NCBI RefSeq assembly: GCF_950295315.1
Contig: NC_080180.1
Coordinates: 65,381,092-65,445,091, forward strand
Direction: 5' to 3'
From: Erinaceus europaeus
Taxonomy: Eukaryota; Chordata; Mammalia; Eulipotyphla; Erinaceidae
Length of the DNA stretch: 64,000 bases
A program made the translations under genes and the position numbers. Numbering within the stretch: the stretch's first letter is position 1; each line of letters opens with the position of its first letter. This document shows, piece after piece, positions 1 to 12,375 of the stretch. The notes beneath the pieces were generated by a model that worked only from the letters and a program-made list of their open reading frames with translations, did no database searches and was not told the DNA's origin.

Positions 1-660
1 AATCTGAATGAGGGCAAGAGACTGGCATACTTTAAGGATGACACTTTAGTCACTATTAGGCCACCCCATCAGCTGGGGCCCTATTCAAGGAGTCCTGAGA
101 TTCCCAAACAGACATGATGGGCCTCGACCTCACAGAAATCCCTCTCTCCATTGTTACCAGTCATCTCTATCACGAACAACAAAACAGACCCATTTGTGGG
201 CCCCCATAGGACCTCGCCCTCAACTTGGATCAACAATGGTAGAGAATGTTCTATCCTCAGAAGGAGGCTGGATAACATACTCTATGCTACACCTGAGGAA
301 GATGGGTCCTGAAATTGGGACAGCTTGCAACCTTCCTACTCATGACCACAGAATGTGAGCTCAGATCTACAGGGATGCAGAGGTCACATAGGTTCCTAAG
401 CTGCATATGGGCCCCAGATCATATCACATCAAATTGATGGGGTTTACAGTCAACAATATTTGTACCCCTTTCCCATGTTTAGGAGTTACTCTCTTCCCTG
501 ATCCAGCGTTCTGTTTCCTTTTGCAGCCAGGGTATCATCTCCCCAGACAATAACTTGGATCCACCTGCATATCGGATTTCAGGCTCAGGAAAAAAATAAT
601 AAAACTAGTATAGACACAGGCCCTTTGAAATAAACATTTTTATGCAATGAAGATGCAGTT
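1..660 (+). repeat. H-long repeat, copy 1 (cut by window start)
   Basis: Several blocks recur elsewhere in the window. Bases 10-80 match, in reverse complement, the stretch around 15,440-15,540 inside the retroviral remnant. Bases 225-480 match the reverse complement of about 39,900-40,130. The sense strand is therefore +. It continues past the left edge and fades out near 650. No open frame of note is present, and I do not know the family's published name. Confidence 0.6.
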
Positions 661-2320
661 GAAGATGGATGCTTATTTTTTTCTTAGGGTTCATAGTATC
701 AGAAATGTTGTAGGACGATTTTTTTTCTCAAAGAGAACTCATAGTGAAGGTTTTCTTGGAAAGATGCTATAGCCCAAAGTCTCTTATAATTCTTTCACAT
801 AAAGCTATTAGTATTAGCAGCTTTATAATGGAATTCCTTTTCTATAGACATCATAATCAGACTTTCATTAACTGGGGGAGGAGGAGGTTTGTATCAAGGT
901 GTGATATATTGTTTGTGACATATGGGCTCTGAAGAAGAAACTATACTGTAATATCACAGCTAGTTGTAGATAGTGAGTGTGGATAATGTTACCAAGAATT
1001 ACCAAAATGGCTCCCAGCTAGCCATTGTAAAACAAAAGCCTAATCCTTAAAGATACTTGCTATTCCAAATGTGCTACAGTTAAAAGGACAAAATTATTCA
1101 TTTGTCATTGTAAATGAAGGATCTGTAACATGAGTTACTTTTGCAGATTCTATAAAAATTCCTGACTTGAAATCTAATTGAATATACATATTGTCTTATT
1201 CTAATAATCTGGACTAAATCTGACACTGAACATTATTTTAATAAATTCAGATTTACTTCAAGAAATTTCTTCATAAACTATGTTTATGTAGGCAACCACT
1301 GCCTCACAGGAAGTTGTTTTTTGATGGTCTGATTAATAGTTCTGGTAATTCTGAAAGCATATTTTATGGAAAGATATTTAATGCATTTGAGAATATTTGT
1401 GAATATTAGCTGACATGAAGAATACAGAGGACTGAAACACATGAACTTATATTAAAAAAAAAATAGCCAAACTGCAAATTTTCTCCAAACTTTTGTCAGA
1501 ACAAACATGGTGATTTATCAGTGGTGGGTAGAAGCATTTTAATATATTTTAGCTAGAAAATGTAGGCATGTTTGGAGTGAAACCTTATAAAAATATATTT
1601 CATAAAGAAAAAGCCTTTCCAAATATCTACATGAAGTTATCGACTATATATTTTTGTTGAGTGTCCTTGATAACTTTGTTGACATAATTCCAAACCTTAA
1701 TGGACATTTAAAGTAATGGTAGCATTACTAAATTCTCTGTTAGAGTAATTTGGTCTAAAAAGCATTGTATTGGAGTTCATGACAAAATGAACCACAAAAT
1801 TATTGAGAGCACTTGTCAATTAGCAAAATGGAGTCATACTTTGAAACCTCTGGAAAAAAAATGGGTGTGACCTTCAAATACAAGGTATCTAGTTTAACAC
1901 CAACCAGATAACCAACAATCAGAACAAGGCTTTTCCTGCTCATCAAAACCTTTAGCCTCTTTTTGTTGATTTAAGTTCGTAACCTCATTAAATGGCAAGA
2001 CCAATTAGTTTATTGATGCTTTCAAAAAAAAAAAAAACCTGCCAATTTTGATAAAGAAAATCAAAGGCCACACATTAATGGATTCAGGAGTAATCTTTTA
2101 AGATAGTTTCCTAAATTCCCATGCTTGTGTTAAATTATTTTGAAAACGTTTTGGTTTTCCTTTTGACTTTTTATCTTTCTTTCTTTTTTTGTTTTACCAT
2201 TTTGATGAGCACTTTTGAATGTTATGGTAAATTAGGCAATTTGAAACATCCTTTTACATTACATTTGGATATTTTATTTCCACAGGGTTGTGCACGGTCT
2301 TGTTTAAATTTTAAAGACAT
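661..2320. other. AT-rich unique DNA, nothing recognised
   Basis: Low-GC sequence with short A runs. I see no repeat family from this window, no exon-like open frame and no RNA gene. Confidence 0.5.
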
Positions 2321-2324
2321 TTAC

Positions 2325-2475
2325 TTATTAGATTTTTTTTTGAGAAAGAATAATGAGAGACAGAGAACTGAGCATTGCTCAGTATTGACACACAGTGGTT
2401 GCAGAAACCAAACCTGGGAGCTTAGATATGCAGAGCCAGTGAACAAATCCCCAGTTATCTCTCTGTCATCTTGGA
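2325..2475 (-). repeat. SINE-C, diverged
   Basis: It contains a gagagacagag tail side, then a diverged reverse complement of the SINE-C body (ttgcagaaaccaaacctggg). This matches the arrangement of the better copy at 9,813-9,962. The H-long copy that follows was inserted just beyond its end. Confidence 0.45.
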
Positions 2476-2483
2476 TAATTTCT

Positions 2484-2985
2484 TTTTTAAGTTTTTATTT
2501 ATAAAATGGAAACACTGACAAGACCATAGAATAAGAGGGGTACAACTCCACACAATTCCACCACCTGAACTCCCTATCCCATCCCCTCCCCTGATAGCTT
2601 TCCTATTCTCTATCCCTCTGGGAGTATGGACCCAGGGTCACTGTGGGATGCAGAAGGTGGAAGGTCTGGCTTCTGTAATTGCTTCCCTGCTGAACATGGG
2701 CATTGACAGGTGGATCCATACTCCCAGTCTGTCTCTCTCTTTCCCTAGTGGGGCAGGGCTCTGGGGAAGCAGGGCTCCAGGACACATTGGTGGGGTTGTC
2801 TGCCCAGGGAAGTCAGATTGGCATCATGCTGGCATCTGGAACCTGGAGGCTGAAAAATGAGTTAATATACAAAGCCAAACAAATTGTTGACTAATGATGA
2901 ACTTAAAGGCTGGAATATTGCTGATGAAGGTTTGGGGTCTCCATTTCGGAAAGAGCTAGCATGACTATTTTATGTATATTCCAAC
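2484..2985 (-). repeat. H-long repeat, copy 2, with target duplication
   Basis: On the minus strand it ends in a TTTATAAATAAA-like tail, visible on the + strand as a T-rich start. It is flanked by a perfect 14-bp direct repeat, cttggataatttct, at 2470-2483 and 2986-2999. Tail plus target duplication is the signature of target-primed reverse transcription, so this copy entered as a 5'-truncated retrotransposon. The body closely matches 5,690-6,297 (opposite strand) and 21,366-21,850. Confidence 0.75.
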
Positions 2986-3051
2986 CTTGGATAATTTCTA
3001 TCAATGGCTTCTGTCTTCTCAACTTCTATCTCATTTTATTTTTGCACATTC

Positions 3052-3376
3052 TTGTTTATTTATTTATTTATTTACTTTGTTTTTAGGCTTATCATTGTGG
3101 CTTGATGGTGGCACTAGGAATCAACCTCTCCTGGTGGCCATTTTACCTGTATATTTATTTTTAATTTTTGTTTCCATTTTATTGGATAGGACAGAGAGAA
3201 ATGGAGAGAGGAGGATGGATAAAGAGGGAGAGAGACACCTGCAGACCTGCTTCACCGCCTGTGAAGCCTCCCTTCTGATGGTGGGGAGCCTGGGGCTGGA
3301 ATCTGCATTCTTGCCCAGGTCCCTGAGCATAGTACTGTGTGCTCTTAACTGGGTGTAGCACTGCCAGCCCCCACCC
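3052..3376 (-). repeat. SINE-A, moderately diverged
   Basis: A T-rich left edge is followed by the reverse complement of the A-rich body, the CT-rich stretch (ggacagagagaaatggagag) and the tRNA-like head ending near 3370. The B box region is decayed. Confidence 0.75.
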
Positions 3377-3499
3377 CATTTTGTAATTTTTGAATTAACG
3401 TAGGATGTTTTACACTTTCTCTCATTTTCTTAAATTGGTGGTCTGCCATTTAATAATTATTATTTTTTTCATTTTGTGTATAAAAAGGAAACACTTGTG

Positions 3500-3862
3500 A
3501 ATCGGGCTGTATGTAGCACAGCGGGTTTAGTGCAGCAGGTTAAGGGAACATGGCGCAAAGCGCAAAGACCGGCATAAGGATCCCGGTTCAAGCCCCCGGC
3601 TCCCCACCTGCAGGAGAGTCACTTCACAGGCGGTGACGCAGGTCTGTAGATTTCTCTTCCTCTCTCCTTCTCTGTCTTCCCCTCCTCTCTCCATTTCTCT
3701 CTGTCCTATCCAATAACAAAAGACATCAACAATAACGATAATGACTACAACAAGGCTACAACAACAATGGCAACAAAAAGGGGGCAAATGGCCTCTAGGA
3801 GCAGTGGATTCATGGTGCAGGCACTGGGCCCCAGCAATAATCCTGAAGGCAAGAAAAAAAAG
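3500..3862 (+). repeat. SINE-A, long form
   Basis: The head begins cgggctgtatgtagcacagcggg. A B-box-like ggttcaagccccc lies near 3586-3598, then the CT-rich body, and a tail carrying the extra block ending cagcaataatcctgaaggc. A partial duplication inside the head (aagg of tttagtgcagcaggtt) makes it irregular. It forms an inverted pair with the next copy. Confidence 0.8.
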
Positions 3863-3885
3863 GAAACTTTTTAAAATATATTTTT

Positions 3886-4178
3886 TGTAATTTTATTTAT
3901 TTATTTTCCCTTTTGTTGCCCTTGTTGTCTTTTTATTGCCGTAGTTATTATTGTTGTTGTTACTGATGTCATCGTTGTTGGATAGGACAGAGAGAAATGG
4001 AGAGAGGAGGGGAAGACAGAGAGGGGGAGAGAAAGACAGACACCTGCAGACCTGCTTCACCGCCTGTGAAGCGACTCCCCTGCAGGTGGGGAGCCCGGGG
4101 CTCCAACCAGATTCCTTATGCTGGTCCTTGCGCTTTGTGCCATGTGCGCTTAACCCTCTGTGCTACCCCCTGACTCCC
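3886..4178 (-). repeat. SINE-A
   Basis: A full-length reverse complement. It starts with a T-rich tail, then ttgttggataggacagagag, the 'cacctgcagacctgcttcaccgcc' block and a head ending cctgactccc. The approximate words ggaaac.tttt occur on both sides and may be the target duplication. Confidence 0.85.
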
Positions 4179-5685
4179 GGAAACACTTTTTATTTTATTT
4201 TTATTTTTACTTTATTCTCACTAACTCAGCATGTTTTTTTATCTTTCTTCCTTCATTCTGGCTCACTTTGTTTTACATACAGACATTCATTCATCAGAAG
4301 CCAAATGATCATTCACACATTGTTTTTCTGAATTAATCGACTTTGATTTTACTTGCCTATTATTTGGAATCGAATAAACTAATAAACAATAATCTAAAAA
4401 TCTTGGCATCCTTATCTCATATGTGCAAAGAAATTATTGCTATTTATGCTTTTTTCTCATAATGTGGTAGTTTCCAAAATTAAGACCAGAAAAAAGTAAG
4501 TAGGCAAGACATTAGTTGATAGGTTTTTTAAAAAGAAAATACTTTCAAATTTAGAGGTTTAAAAGATAACTACAATTTTGGAAACTTGTATTTTAGTTAC
4601 GGCACAAAGATCCCCCACACTCCCGTAAAGCTCAGGATTAGTTCGTGTTTAATTAGATTCATAGGCTTGAAGGAAAAAAATCAGATGCTTATTTGTGTAG
4701 GAACATACTTAGTGCAATAATACCAGATTGTTGAACGGATGAAACGTTAAAGCATTTATGTCGACATCACCTAGCACTCCTGTCAAGGTGCAGGTATATG
4801 CATTTGTGTCTATCAAAATATTTATAAAGAGCAAACAGGAGCAAACATTGCTGGAGGTAATGTACCATCAAGGCCAGATTATCTCATGATCAATACAAGA
4901 TAAAAGCCATCACCATGATGGACAGTGATGGCTAAAGATGGCCCCAAACCCAAGGCTTCTTTGGGTGCAACTTAAATAATAGATTAGAGGAGGAAAAACA
5001 AACTATAATGGTGATTTGAGAAAGAAAAATAACCTAAATGTTTTACTCCCCTGTTACTTTTTTTCTTAACTGGTTCTGGCATTTGTAAGTATTAAGGAAC
5101 AAAATAGGTTAGATGATGAAAAAATACTATATAGAACACTTTACCTTTAAAGCAAAGAATTTCTAAACCAATATCCGGCAGTGTGCTGTGCTACAAATTT
5201 ATTCCTCATATAGCTAAACTTCAAGTTGTTTCTTATAAAATCCAATGAGGAAAAAAAATGTATGAACTATTATAAGGTGAAGATTGACTTGTTCCTAGAT
5301 ATTTCATTGAATCTTTTAAATGTGTTAATATTTAAATTAAAATATAAATTTGATTACATCAAAATTTCATTATTTTGCTGTAGAATTACTCATCCCAAAT
5401 ATAAAGATGTACACTGAGAGTGTCAGACATTGTTAATGGCTAAATAAACTGCTCTCTGATGTGGAAAAGTATCTTTATCTTCAGAAGAAGAAACAAATTC
5501 ATATGCCTAGGACTTAGAGAATATATTTTTTGTTTGTTTACTGACATTTAATATTACTGACATATAATTGTAAAATTTTACATATAAAATTGTATCCATC
5601 AGCAAGATCCAGTCTAGATGCAGGAGGGTGTCTTAAAACCTTAACATAAAACTAAGGGAAACTTGTTTCTAAATTTTAAAAAGAT
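4179..5685. other. AT-rich unique DNA
   Basis: No recognisable repeat or gene. Around 4,860-4,980 the base composition is more balanced, with several CATCACCATGATGG-like words, but nothing allows a function call. Confidence 0.4.
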
Positions 5686-5689
5686 TTAA

Positions 5690-6297
5690 ACGGTGCCAAT
5701 GTAAGAGGGAGGTCTGTGAGTCTAGGGCACAGCAGTTGAGTCACAGGCTTGTAGAAAGTTGTGAAAAAAATGGTATAGCCACAGGCCCCTTGGAATATAA
5801 CTAAAATATGCCTACTAGCGATCTACAGAACCTAGACCCCCAACTCTTCATCTGTACTACTCCAGTCTTTAGGCTCATGATTGGTCAACAATTTGTTTGG
5901 CTTTGTATGTTAATTCTCTTTTCAGCCACCAGGTTCCAGATGCTACCGTGATGCCAATCTGACTTCCCTGGGCAGACAACCCCACCAATGTGTCCTAGAG
6001 CCCAGCTTCCCCAGAGCCCTGCCCCACTAGGGAAAGAGAGACACAGGCTGGGAGTGTGGATCCACTTGTCAACGTCCATGTTCAGCGGGGAAGCAATTAC
6101 AGAAGCCAGACCTTCCACCTTCTGCATCCCACAGTGACCTTGGGTCCATACTCCCAGAGGGATAAAGAATAGGAAAGCTATCAGGGGAGGGGATGGGATG
6201 TGGAGTTCTGGTGGTGGGAATTGTGTGGAGTTGTACCCCTCTTATCCTATGGTTTTGTCAGTGTTTCCTTTTTTATAAATAAAATCAATAAAAAAGC
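5690..6297 (+). repeat. H-long repeat, copy 3, with 3' tail
   Basis: This is the best plus-strand 3' end in the window. The body matches the reverse complement of 2,484-2,985. It ends in a TTTTTTATAAATAAAATC stretch and a short A run at about 6,276-6,297. The sense of the family is defined from this tail. No coding potential is visible. Confidence 0.75.
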
Positions 6298-6379
6298 TGT
6301 GAAAAATATCTTTGTAGCTTAAGCTTCACCAGCTCACCATACAGACTATACCTGTTCTCCTATGTACTCTTTTATTAAT

Positions 6380-6680
6380 TTTAATTTTAATATATCCATG
6401 TATAGTAGGGGTATATCTGGGATTATTGTTGGGGGTTGATTCTAGTGGATATCTTCTCTTCTGTCTTTCTTTCCTTCTTTATCTCTTTTTATCTTTATAC
6501 TACATAGAGATATGGAGAGAAGAAGGGAGCTAGAGAAGGAGAGAGAGAGACACCTGTAGCACTGCTTCACTGCTCATGAAGTGCCCTCCTTTGTCCTGCA
6601 GAGGCAGAGTGGGGCCTCAAACTTTAGTCCCTGTGCATGTGTACTTAACCGTGTGCACTAGTACCCAGCCTCCTTTCCTA
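6380..6680 (-). repeat. SINE-B, diverged
   Basis: Reverse-complement SINE-B. It has a purine-rich CT-body complement (gagagagagacacctgtagcac), then 'cttcactgctcatgaag' and a decayed tRNA head ending near 'tacccagcctc'. Confidence 0.65.
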
Positions 6681-7219
6681 TGATTCTTAACATTCTTAAT
6701 TAGCATGTTGTGAACGCTATAGATGGTGATTGTATGGTTGTGTGTCTTCCTGTATTATACCATAGTCTCTTGAAGATGCCTTTGAGACAGGGGCTATTTC
6801 ATCCCGCCTGTGTAGGAGAGATCTTCTCAAGATGTTTAGAACAAGCGTTCCTGAGATGAGCACTTGGTTGGGTGAAAGATTTAGAGCTGGGATGTATCAA
6901 AGCAACACAAGGTCATGAGAAAGCGTTAACATTCCACTAACTGTCTCCAAGTACCAAAATTGGGGGTGTCACCAGAATTAGGATTTCTACCAGCAGTGAC
7001 CTTGATACTAGAGCAAGCTGTCTGGAGAGTAGGACAAGCACATAATCACATCCTTCTCAGGATGGGAATCCCTTCTCCTCACCATGCCAGTCTTCTCTGT
7101 CCTCAAAGTCTGACACTAAGTTTCTCAGCAAACCAAAAAGACGCATGAGAGGTCAGAGTGAACTTCCTATTTTTCCCCGATAACAACATTCAAATATAAA
7201 TATTAGGCATGTCAGTTAT
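6681..7219. other. unique DNA
   Basis: No repeat family or exon-like frame recognised. A 62-codon open frame at 6960-7148 has no visible domain and is probably chance. Confidence 0.4.
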
Positions 7220-7506
7220 GATACTCATTGGCTATTTATTTATTTGCTTCCAGGGTTATTGCTGGGGCTCAGTGTCTGCACTACAAATCCAGTACTCCTG
7301 GTGGCTATTTTTTCCATATTATTGGATCGGACAGAGAGAAACCGAAAGAGAAGGGAGAGAAATATAGAAACCTCCAGACCAGCTTCACAGCTGGTGAAGT
7401 GTCCCTCCCACAGGTGGGGAGCAGGGGGGCTCGAACCGGGGACCTGGAGAGGGTTCTTGTGTTTGGAACTATGTGCGCTTAACTGGGTGTGCTGTCTGTG
7501 CCCCAC
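7220..7506 (-). repeat. SINE-A, long form
   Basis: Reverse complement including the distal block (ccagggttattgctggggctcagtg), the CT-body complement, 'ggctcgaaccgggga' (B-box complement) and a head ending 'gtgccccac'. Confidence 0.75.
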
Positions 7507-8631
7507 TCATTGCATCTTTATAGTCTTATTTTTACTGATTAATTGCTTATGATTTCGGTATAAAAAAGTTGAACTTGAGTTTTCTTAGTCAAATGAATTT
7601 TCCCCCAGAAAATATTGCATGTTCTAAATGCTACCTTGAAATGATCATATTTTCTATAAATAAAGCAACAGTGCTTTGCCTGACTTAACTCTTCCTTTTC
7701 TTCTTTTGCTTAGGGAAGCGTTTTAAGAATTCTTCATTCTCATGCCATGTTCTTTTAAAGACAAAATAATTCAGAATAGTTTCTTATCTGATTTTAGTCA
7801 TTTAATTCTTTAGCCTTTCTAAGATCACTGCTTTGTTATTATGAGCTTTGCTTATATTGGATTATGTTCTGGTATGAGATTCCATTCATTTTAATAAATT
7901 GACTTTTGCCACAGATGAACTTCAGATATGACCTGTTTAGGTATTTCTAGGTCAGAATTCTAACATGAAGTTGTTTTATCATTTTCTTTAAAATATTCTA
8001 CAGAATATTTTAATACCCTGGAGACAATTTTCTGAGTAACCCTGATTATCTCTCTCTACCTTGTAGAAGACTTTGTGTGTCCATCCTGAAAATTTACATT
8101 TTAGAAGATTTCCAGCCTGAAGCCTAAGGGAATGCTTTTCTCTGCAATTACCCTTGTTTATCATCCCTTTGATTTTATTTAACACATTATCTGACAACAA
8201 CAAAAGATCCATGACCTTAATCTTGCTGATCCTCCTCTATCCATTAAGCAAATGCCTAATTTAACAAATGAGTCTCCAGCTTTGCCCTAAAACCAGAAAA
8301 CTCATTTTTTCCCCTAAAACTAATCAATGAAACAAGTTTAGAAAATGAGATTTTTTTTTTGAGTAGAAGAAACATAACAACAACATAAAAAAATCATTTC
8401 TGGGCAATGTTAAAACATAAATATCATATTTCAAAATTATGAATCCAGATAATAAAACTATTCTAAATGACAGCAGAACATACTCAGTCCAGGTCCCACT
8501 GTGTCACTACCTCCATTTAGGTATTTCTACTTCTCATATTTACAACTCTGATCGCTAGGTTACCTTTTTAAGTATTTGGTAAGTGAATGTAAGTTGAATT
8601 AATTGATTGGAGAACATTTTATGAAGAACAT
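7507..8631. other. AT-rich unique DNA
   Basis: Nothing recognised. There is a T run and A-rich tracts near 8,340-8,460. Confidence 0.4.
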
Positions 8632-8915
8632 TGCTCAGGGGCTTAGTGATGGAGCACCTGGTTGAGTGCCCAAGTTAGTGTAATGAGAACCCAGGTTCAG
8701 GCCTCTGGTCCCCACCTGCAGGAAGAAAGTTTCACCAGTGGTGGAGCAGTGCTGCAGGTGTCTCTCTTTCCCTCCCCTTCTCTATATCCCTTCTGTCTTA
8801 ATTTCTTTCAATCCTATAAAATTAAGGAGGGGAAGAAGAAGCTTCAGGGGTGATAGATTTATCAAGCAGCCACTGAGCCCCAGCAATAATCCTGGCGACA
8901 AAAATAGAAGAAGAG
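8632..8915 (+). repeat. SINE-B
   Basis: The head 'cagggg cttagtgatggagcacctggttgag' is followed by a B-box-like 'aggttcaggcctc', 'ccccacctgcaggaagaaag', the CT-rich body and the distal 'gagccccagcaataatcctgg' block. Confidence 0.7.
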
Positions 8916-8924
8916 AACATTATT

Positions 8925-9035
8925 CAAGGGCCAGTAAGATAACATGATGGTTATACAAAAAGACTTTCATAATGGAGGCTCTGAAGTCCAAACTTCAGTC
9001 CTGGTACTAACATAAGCAGAGCTGTGCAGTGCTCC
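8925..9035 (+). repeat. SINE-C
   Basis: The core 'aagataacatgatggttatac', then 'ctttcataatggaggctctgaag' and a B-box-like segment 'aacttcagtcctgg'. It lies directly behind the SINE-B. Confidence 0.65.
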
Positions 9036-9650
9036 GGGGGATGATATATATTTCCAAAGAATATGATTGATACCAAGAAAAAATTTCAGGATCTGTAGCT
9101 AAATCCTGATAAGAGGTGTCTTGGTAATATTACAATATTTTTTTATCATCTTAAGTAGAGATTAAATAATGGTATGGACAGGTGCAGGGATTCAGCACTG
9201 GGAGAGTATTTGATCTGCATGCAGTTAAATAAATATTCCTGCTGGACTACCACATGGTCTGTTTTCCTTCCACCAAAATCCTTAGGCAGTTTTACCTTAA
9301 TTAGATTTTGGGGTTTTCCATGTCGCCTCCTAGAGTAAAGGGTAGGCGTGAGGCACATTGCCTGCTCTGACATTGAGGTTTCAGTCTGGGACCACCATCA
9401 TGGGCTACTGAAGGGGTGAACCCCCAATAAGTAAAGAAGAAGGAGAATATACTACCAGTTGATTCCTATTGCAAAAATTAAAAAGTATGTCAGAAATGCA
9501 TGCTATGAGCCAGTAAAGCAGAAGGTGTTGAATCTGTAAAAGGAAAACAAATTATATACTATTATAATGTCTTTCTGAAAAAATGAAGAGTATATAGTGA
9601 CAGATGCTTGTGTAGAACTGAATTTATTTAGATATGCTAGAAATTGTTAT
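9036..9650. other. unique or ancient repeat DNA
   Basis: No clear family. Bases 9,170-9,430 have tRNA-SINE-like words ('gggattcagcactgggagag') but not enough to assign. Confidence 0.3.
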
Positions 9651-9663
9651 TTATTCATTTTAG

Positions 9664-9812
9664 TGAGAAAGAGAGAGGGAGAGGAGAGGGAGAGGGAGAG
9701 GGGAGGGGGAGGGGGAGAGGGGGAGAGGGGGAGAGGGGGAGAGGGAGAGGCAGAGGCAGAGGCAGAGGCAGAGGCAGAGGCAGAGGCAGAGGGAGAGGGA
9801 GAGGGAGAGAGA
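9664..9812. repeat. purine hexamer satellite (GGGAGA / GGCAGA)
   Basis: About 150 bp of GGGAGA and GGGGGAGA units, with an internal block of roughly nine GGCAGA units at about 9,747-9,800. It sits exactly where the tail of the adjacent minus-strand SINE-C lies, so it probably arose by slippage in that tail. It gives stop-free frames in several registers that are not genes. Confidence 0.9.
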
Positions 9813-9962
9813 GAGATACACAGAAAGAAACAGAGCACACATGACCAGAGCACTTTTCAGCTCTGGTTTATGGTGGTTCTGGGGATTGATCCTGGGTCAT
9901 AAGAGCCTGAGACATGAAAAATATTTTTGTGTAATAACTCTTATGTTATCTCCCCAGCCCAA
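9813..9962 (-). repeat. SINE-C
   Basis: Reverse complement with 'tctggtttatggtggttctgg', 'ggattgatcctggg' (B-box complement) and 'ttatgttatctccccagccc' (head). The purine satellite on its left is its expanded tail. Confidence 0.8.
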
Positions 9963-10745
9963 CCTATTGAATTTTACAGATAGAACAAAATTAACACTGT
10001 AAGCCAAAATGTTTATCTTACTTTAACATGCAAGTCTTGTTAATTTATAAAGGCCAGCTATTTGGAAGAAGACGAAAAACTCTACATTCAGAGATTTCCA
10101 AATACCTAAACTTCTATTCATTGCGAAGAAACTCATTTCATTTCTGAAAAATAGCTTTATCCTAGTTTTAGTACTACATGTAAGTAGACTGCTTCTTAGT
10201 CTTGGATAAAAGTTCTCTAAGGCATCGTAATATCAATCATTGTTTTAAAACCAATGGGTAAAGTAGTATAATTGTTCAGTAAAGGTCTGACCCGAAGAAA
10301 TGCAATCTGAAAGTTCATGAATTCCATTCACCCCAAAATATTTTACCTGTCTTTCAGTCTGAGAAATTAATTCCATGGTGATAATGTTTAAAAGTTCTTG
10401 GAGAAAACAGTGCAGGGTTACAACCTCAATTCTCTCATGCTGCATGATTTAAAAATGAAAGCACTAAGCAAAATATTTCCAATAATAGGTGTATTGGGGG
10501 AAGTATTTTATAATGGACTTTATCGTAGCCTCCAAATTTTGGTCAGAATTGTAATCTAAGGGTTCATGTGTGTTTCATTTCTCTTTTGAGAGTTCACTGA
10601 AGTAAGACTGGTTTATAGGGTCCTAACATCTTATGTAGCACACTGTTATAATCAACACTCTATTTATTAATTTGCTCTCCTGTCAGCCCATAACAAGGAG
10701 GTTTATACCCAAATTATGTTTTTACCAGACTCTGTATTTAAATTA
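9963..10745. other. unique DNA
   Basis: AT-rich, no repeat family or gene recognised. An open frame of 66 codons on the minus strand (10245-10445) shows no domain. Confidence 0.4.
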
Positions 10746-10747
10746 AG

Positions 10748-10865
10748 TTGGGGCACGGGAGATAGCATAGTGGGTATACAAAAGGACTCTCATGTCTGAG
10801 GCTCCAAGCTGCTCTCACCACCATTATCCAGGGCTGAGCAGTCCCCCCACAAGTAAATTAAAAAA
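10748..10865 (+). repeat. SINE-C
   Basis: 'ggggcacgggagatagcata' head, 'gtgggtatacaaaaggactctcatgtctgaggctcc' and 'caccaccattatccagggctgag' are all diagnostic words of this family. Confidence 0.75.
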
Positions 10866-12289
10866 TGAGTAAATCAGGGTGGAGTGTTGTAAAGTTGAGT
10901 CAGGAACTCTCTGTGGTGCCTCTTCAGGCCTCACAACCTGTAAGCCTTGTAGTATCTTAGGGGCTATAGCCATGATTCATGGAAACAAGACAAAATGTAG
11001 ACCCGGTTACTTTACTAGCGGTTAATCTTTCTTCAAGTGAATAAATGCTAAGGTTGAAACTACAGAGCCAGCATCAACCCTGAAACAAGAAAGGATGAAT
11101 TCAGAGCACTTAATGTCTCATTTTTTCCCTAACCCTTTAGTCTATGATTAGAAGATTGTTCACTCACTATTGCTGACATTAACCGTATGATATTACTTGA
11201 GATTGGACGCTAAATCAACTCACAACCTTTTACTGAGATTGGAAACGGGGGTTGGAGGGGATGTCTGTGAGGTCTTCCTAGTTGATAAACTGAAGGGAAT
11301 GAAACTGTTTTGTCAGTCAGTCAAGCTCAGCCAAGGACCTAGACTTGCTCTCTTACTGTGCAATAGCACATTTTGATGATTCAGTAAAAGGCTCTACACA
11401 TTATTATGAACTGGTGATCAATGTCTTTTTCATAACGCACACATCTATCCACATTAGATTTGAGCATAGAATAAAACTGCACTATTAATCTACTTTCTAT
11501 TCAATAAATTGCTGTCAAAAACTACTGAATTGTTTTCTAGTCTTCTGAGGAATAAAGTAAAATACAAAATTATTGAATTCTGTTGATAGTATAATAAGCA
11601 GTAAAGAGTCTGTTAAGGGCCAATTTTTTTTTTTTACTGTAGTTGAGTATGGGGAAACAGTGGGAAGAAAAGAATAGGGAAATGGATAGGGAACAAATAT
11701 AAATAATAAATATGAATGAGGTCATGCATGTGAGGGTTCCAGTTTTACAATATTTCCTAGTTTTACATATATTGTCTTGATTTCATGAATATATTGTTAA
11801 GAAAAGTAATTTCTACATATATTACCTTATATAAACACTATCTTAAATTTTTTTTTTCTGAAATTAAAGGCACTTAGCAGTCAGCAGCAAATACATGGAT
11901 ATGGAATGCGGCTTCTCTCCCTCTCTTTCTCTCTTATTCTCTCTCTTCTCTCTCTATTTTTCTCTTTGTGTCTCTCTAGCTGAATGGAGAGGCAACTCAG
12001 AATAGAGAAATATCACACATTAGGCACCAACCCCACACAAAAAGGTAAAAATAATTGTATAACTAAAGCACTGACTTGTAGAAGAATCCTTTGAAAAATT
12101 TCTTAAGAAAATCTAAAGAAAAACAAATTAATAAATCATTGTTCAGAATAACAGCTGGAATATTTTTAAAATGTGATATACTCTCAATAGAAAAAAAAAA
12201 GACCCATTGGCCAATGAGATCATGAATTTAATCAATAGAATAAGCTACATAGGTGGCCTTTCAAAAATATATTAAAATTTGTGGGTCAA
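10866..12289. other. unique DNA with a CT-rich patch
   Basis: Mostly AT-rich unique sequence. At 11,910-11,985 there is an impure CT tract (ctctccctctctttctctc), probably a relic SINE body. Confidence 0.35.
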
Positions 12290-12375
12290 GGTCAGGGATG
12301 TGGCCAACAGATAGAGTGCAGGACTTGCATATATGAGATGACAGGTTTAATACACCAGCTACACCTGTTTTAAAA
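12290..12375 (+). repeat. SINE-C fragment
   Basis: Words such as 'ggccaacagatagagtgcaggacttgcatatatgag' and 'acaggtttaatacaccagct' match the SINE-C head and B-box region in diverged form. Confidence 0.45.
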
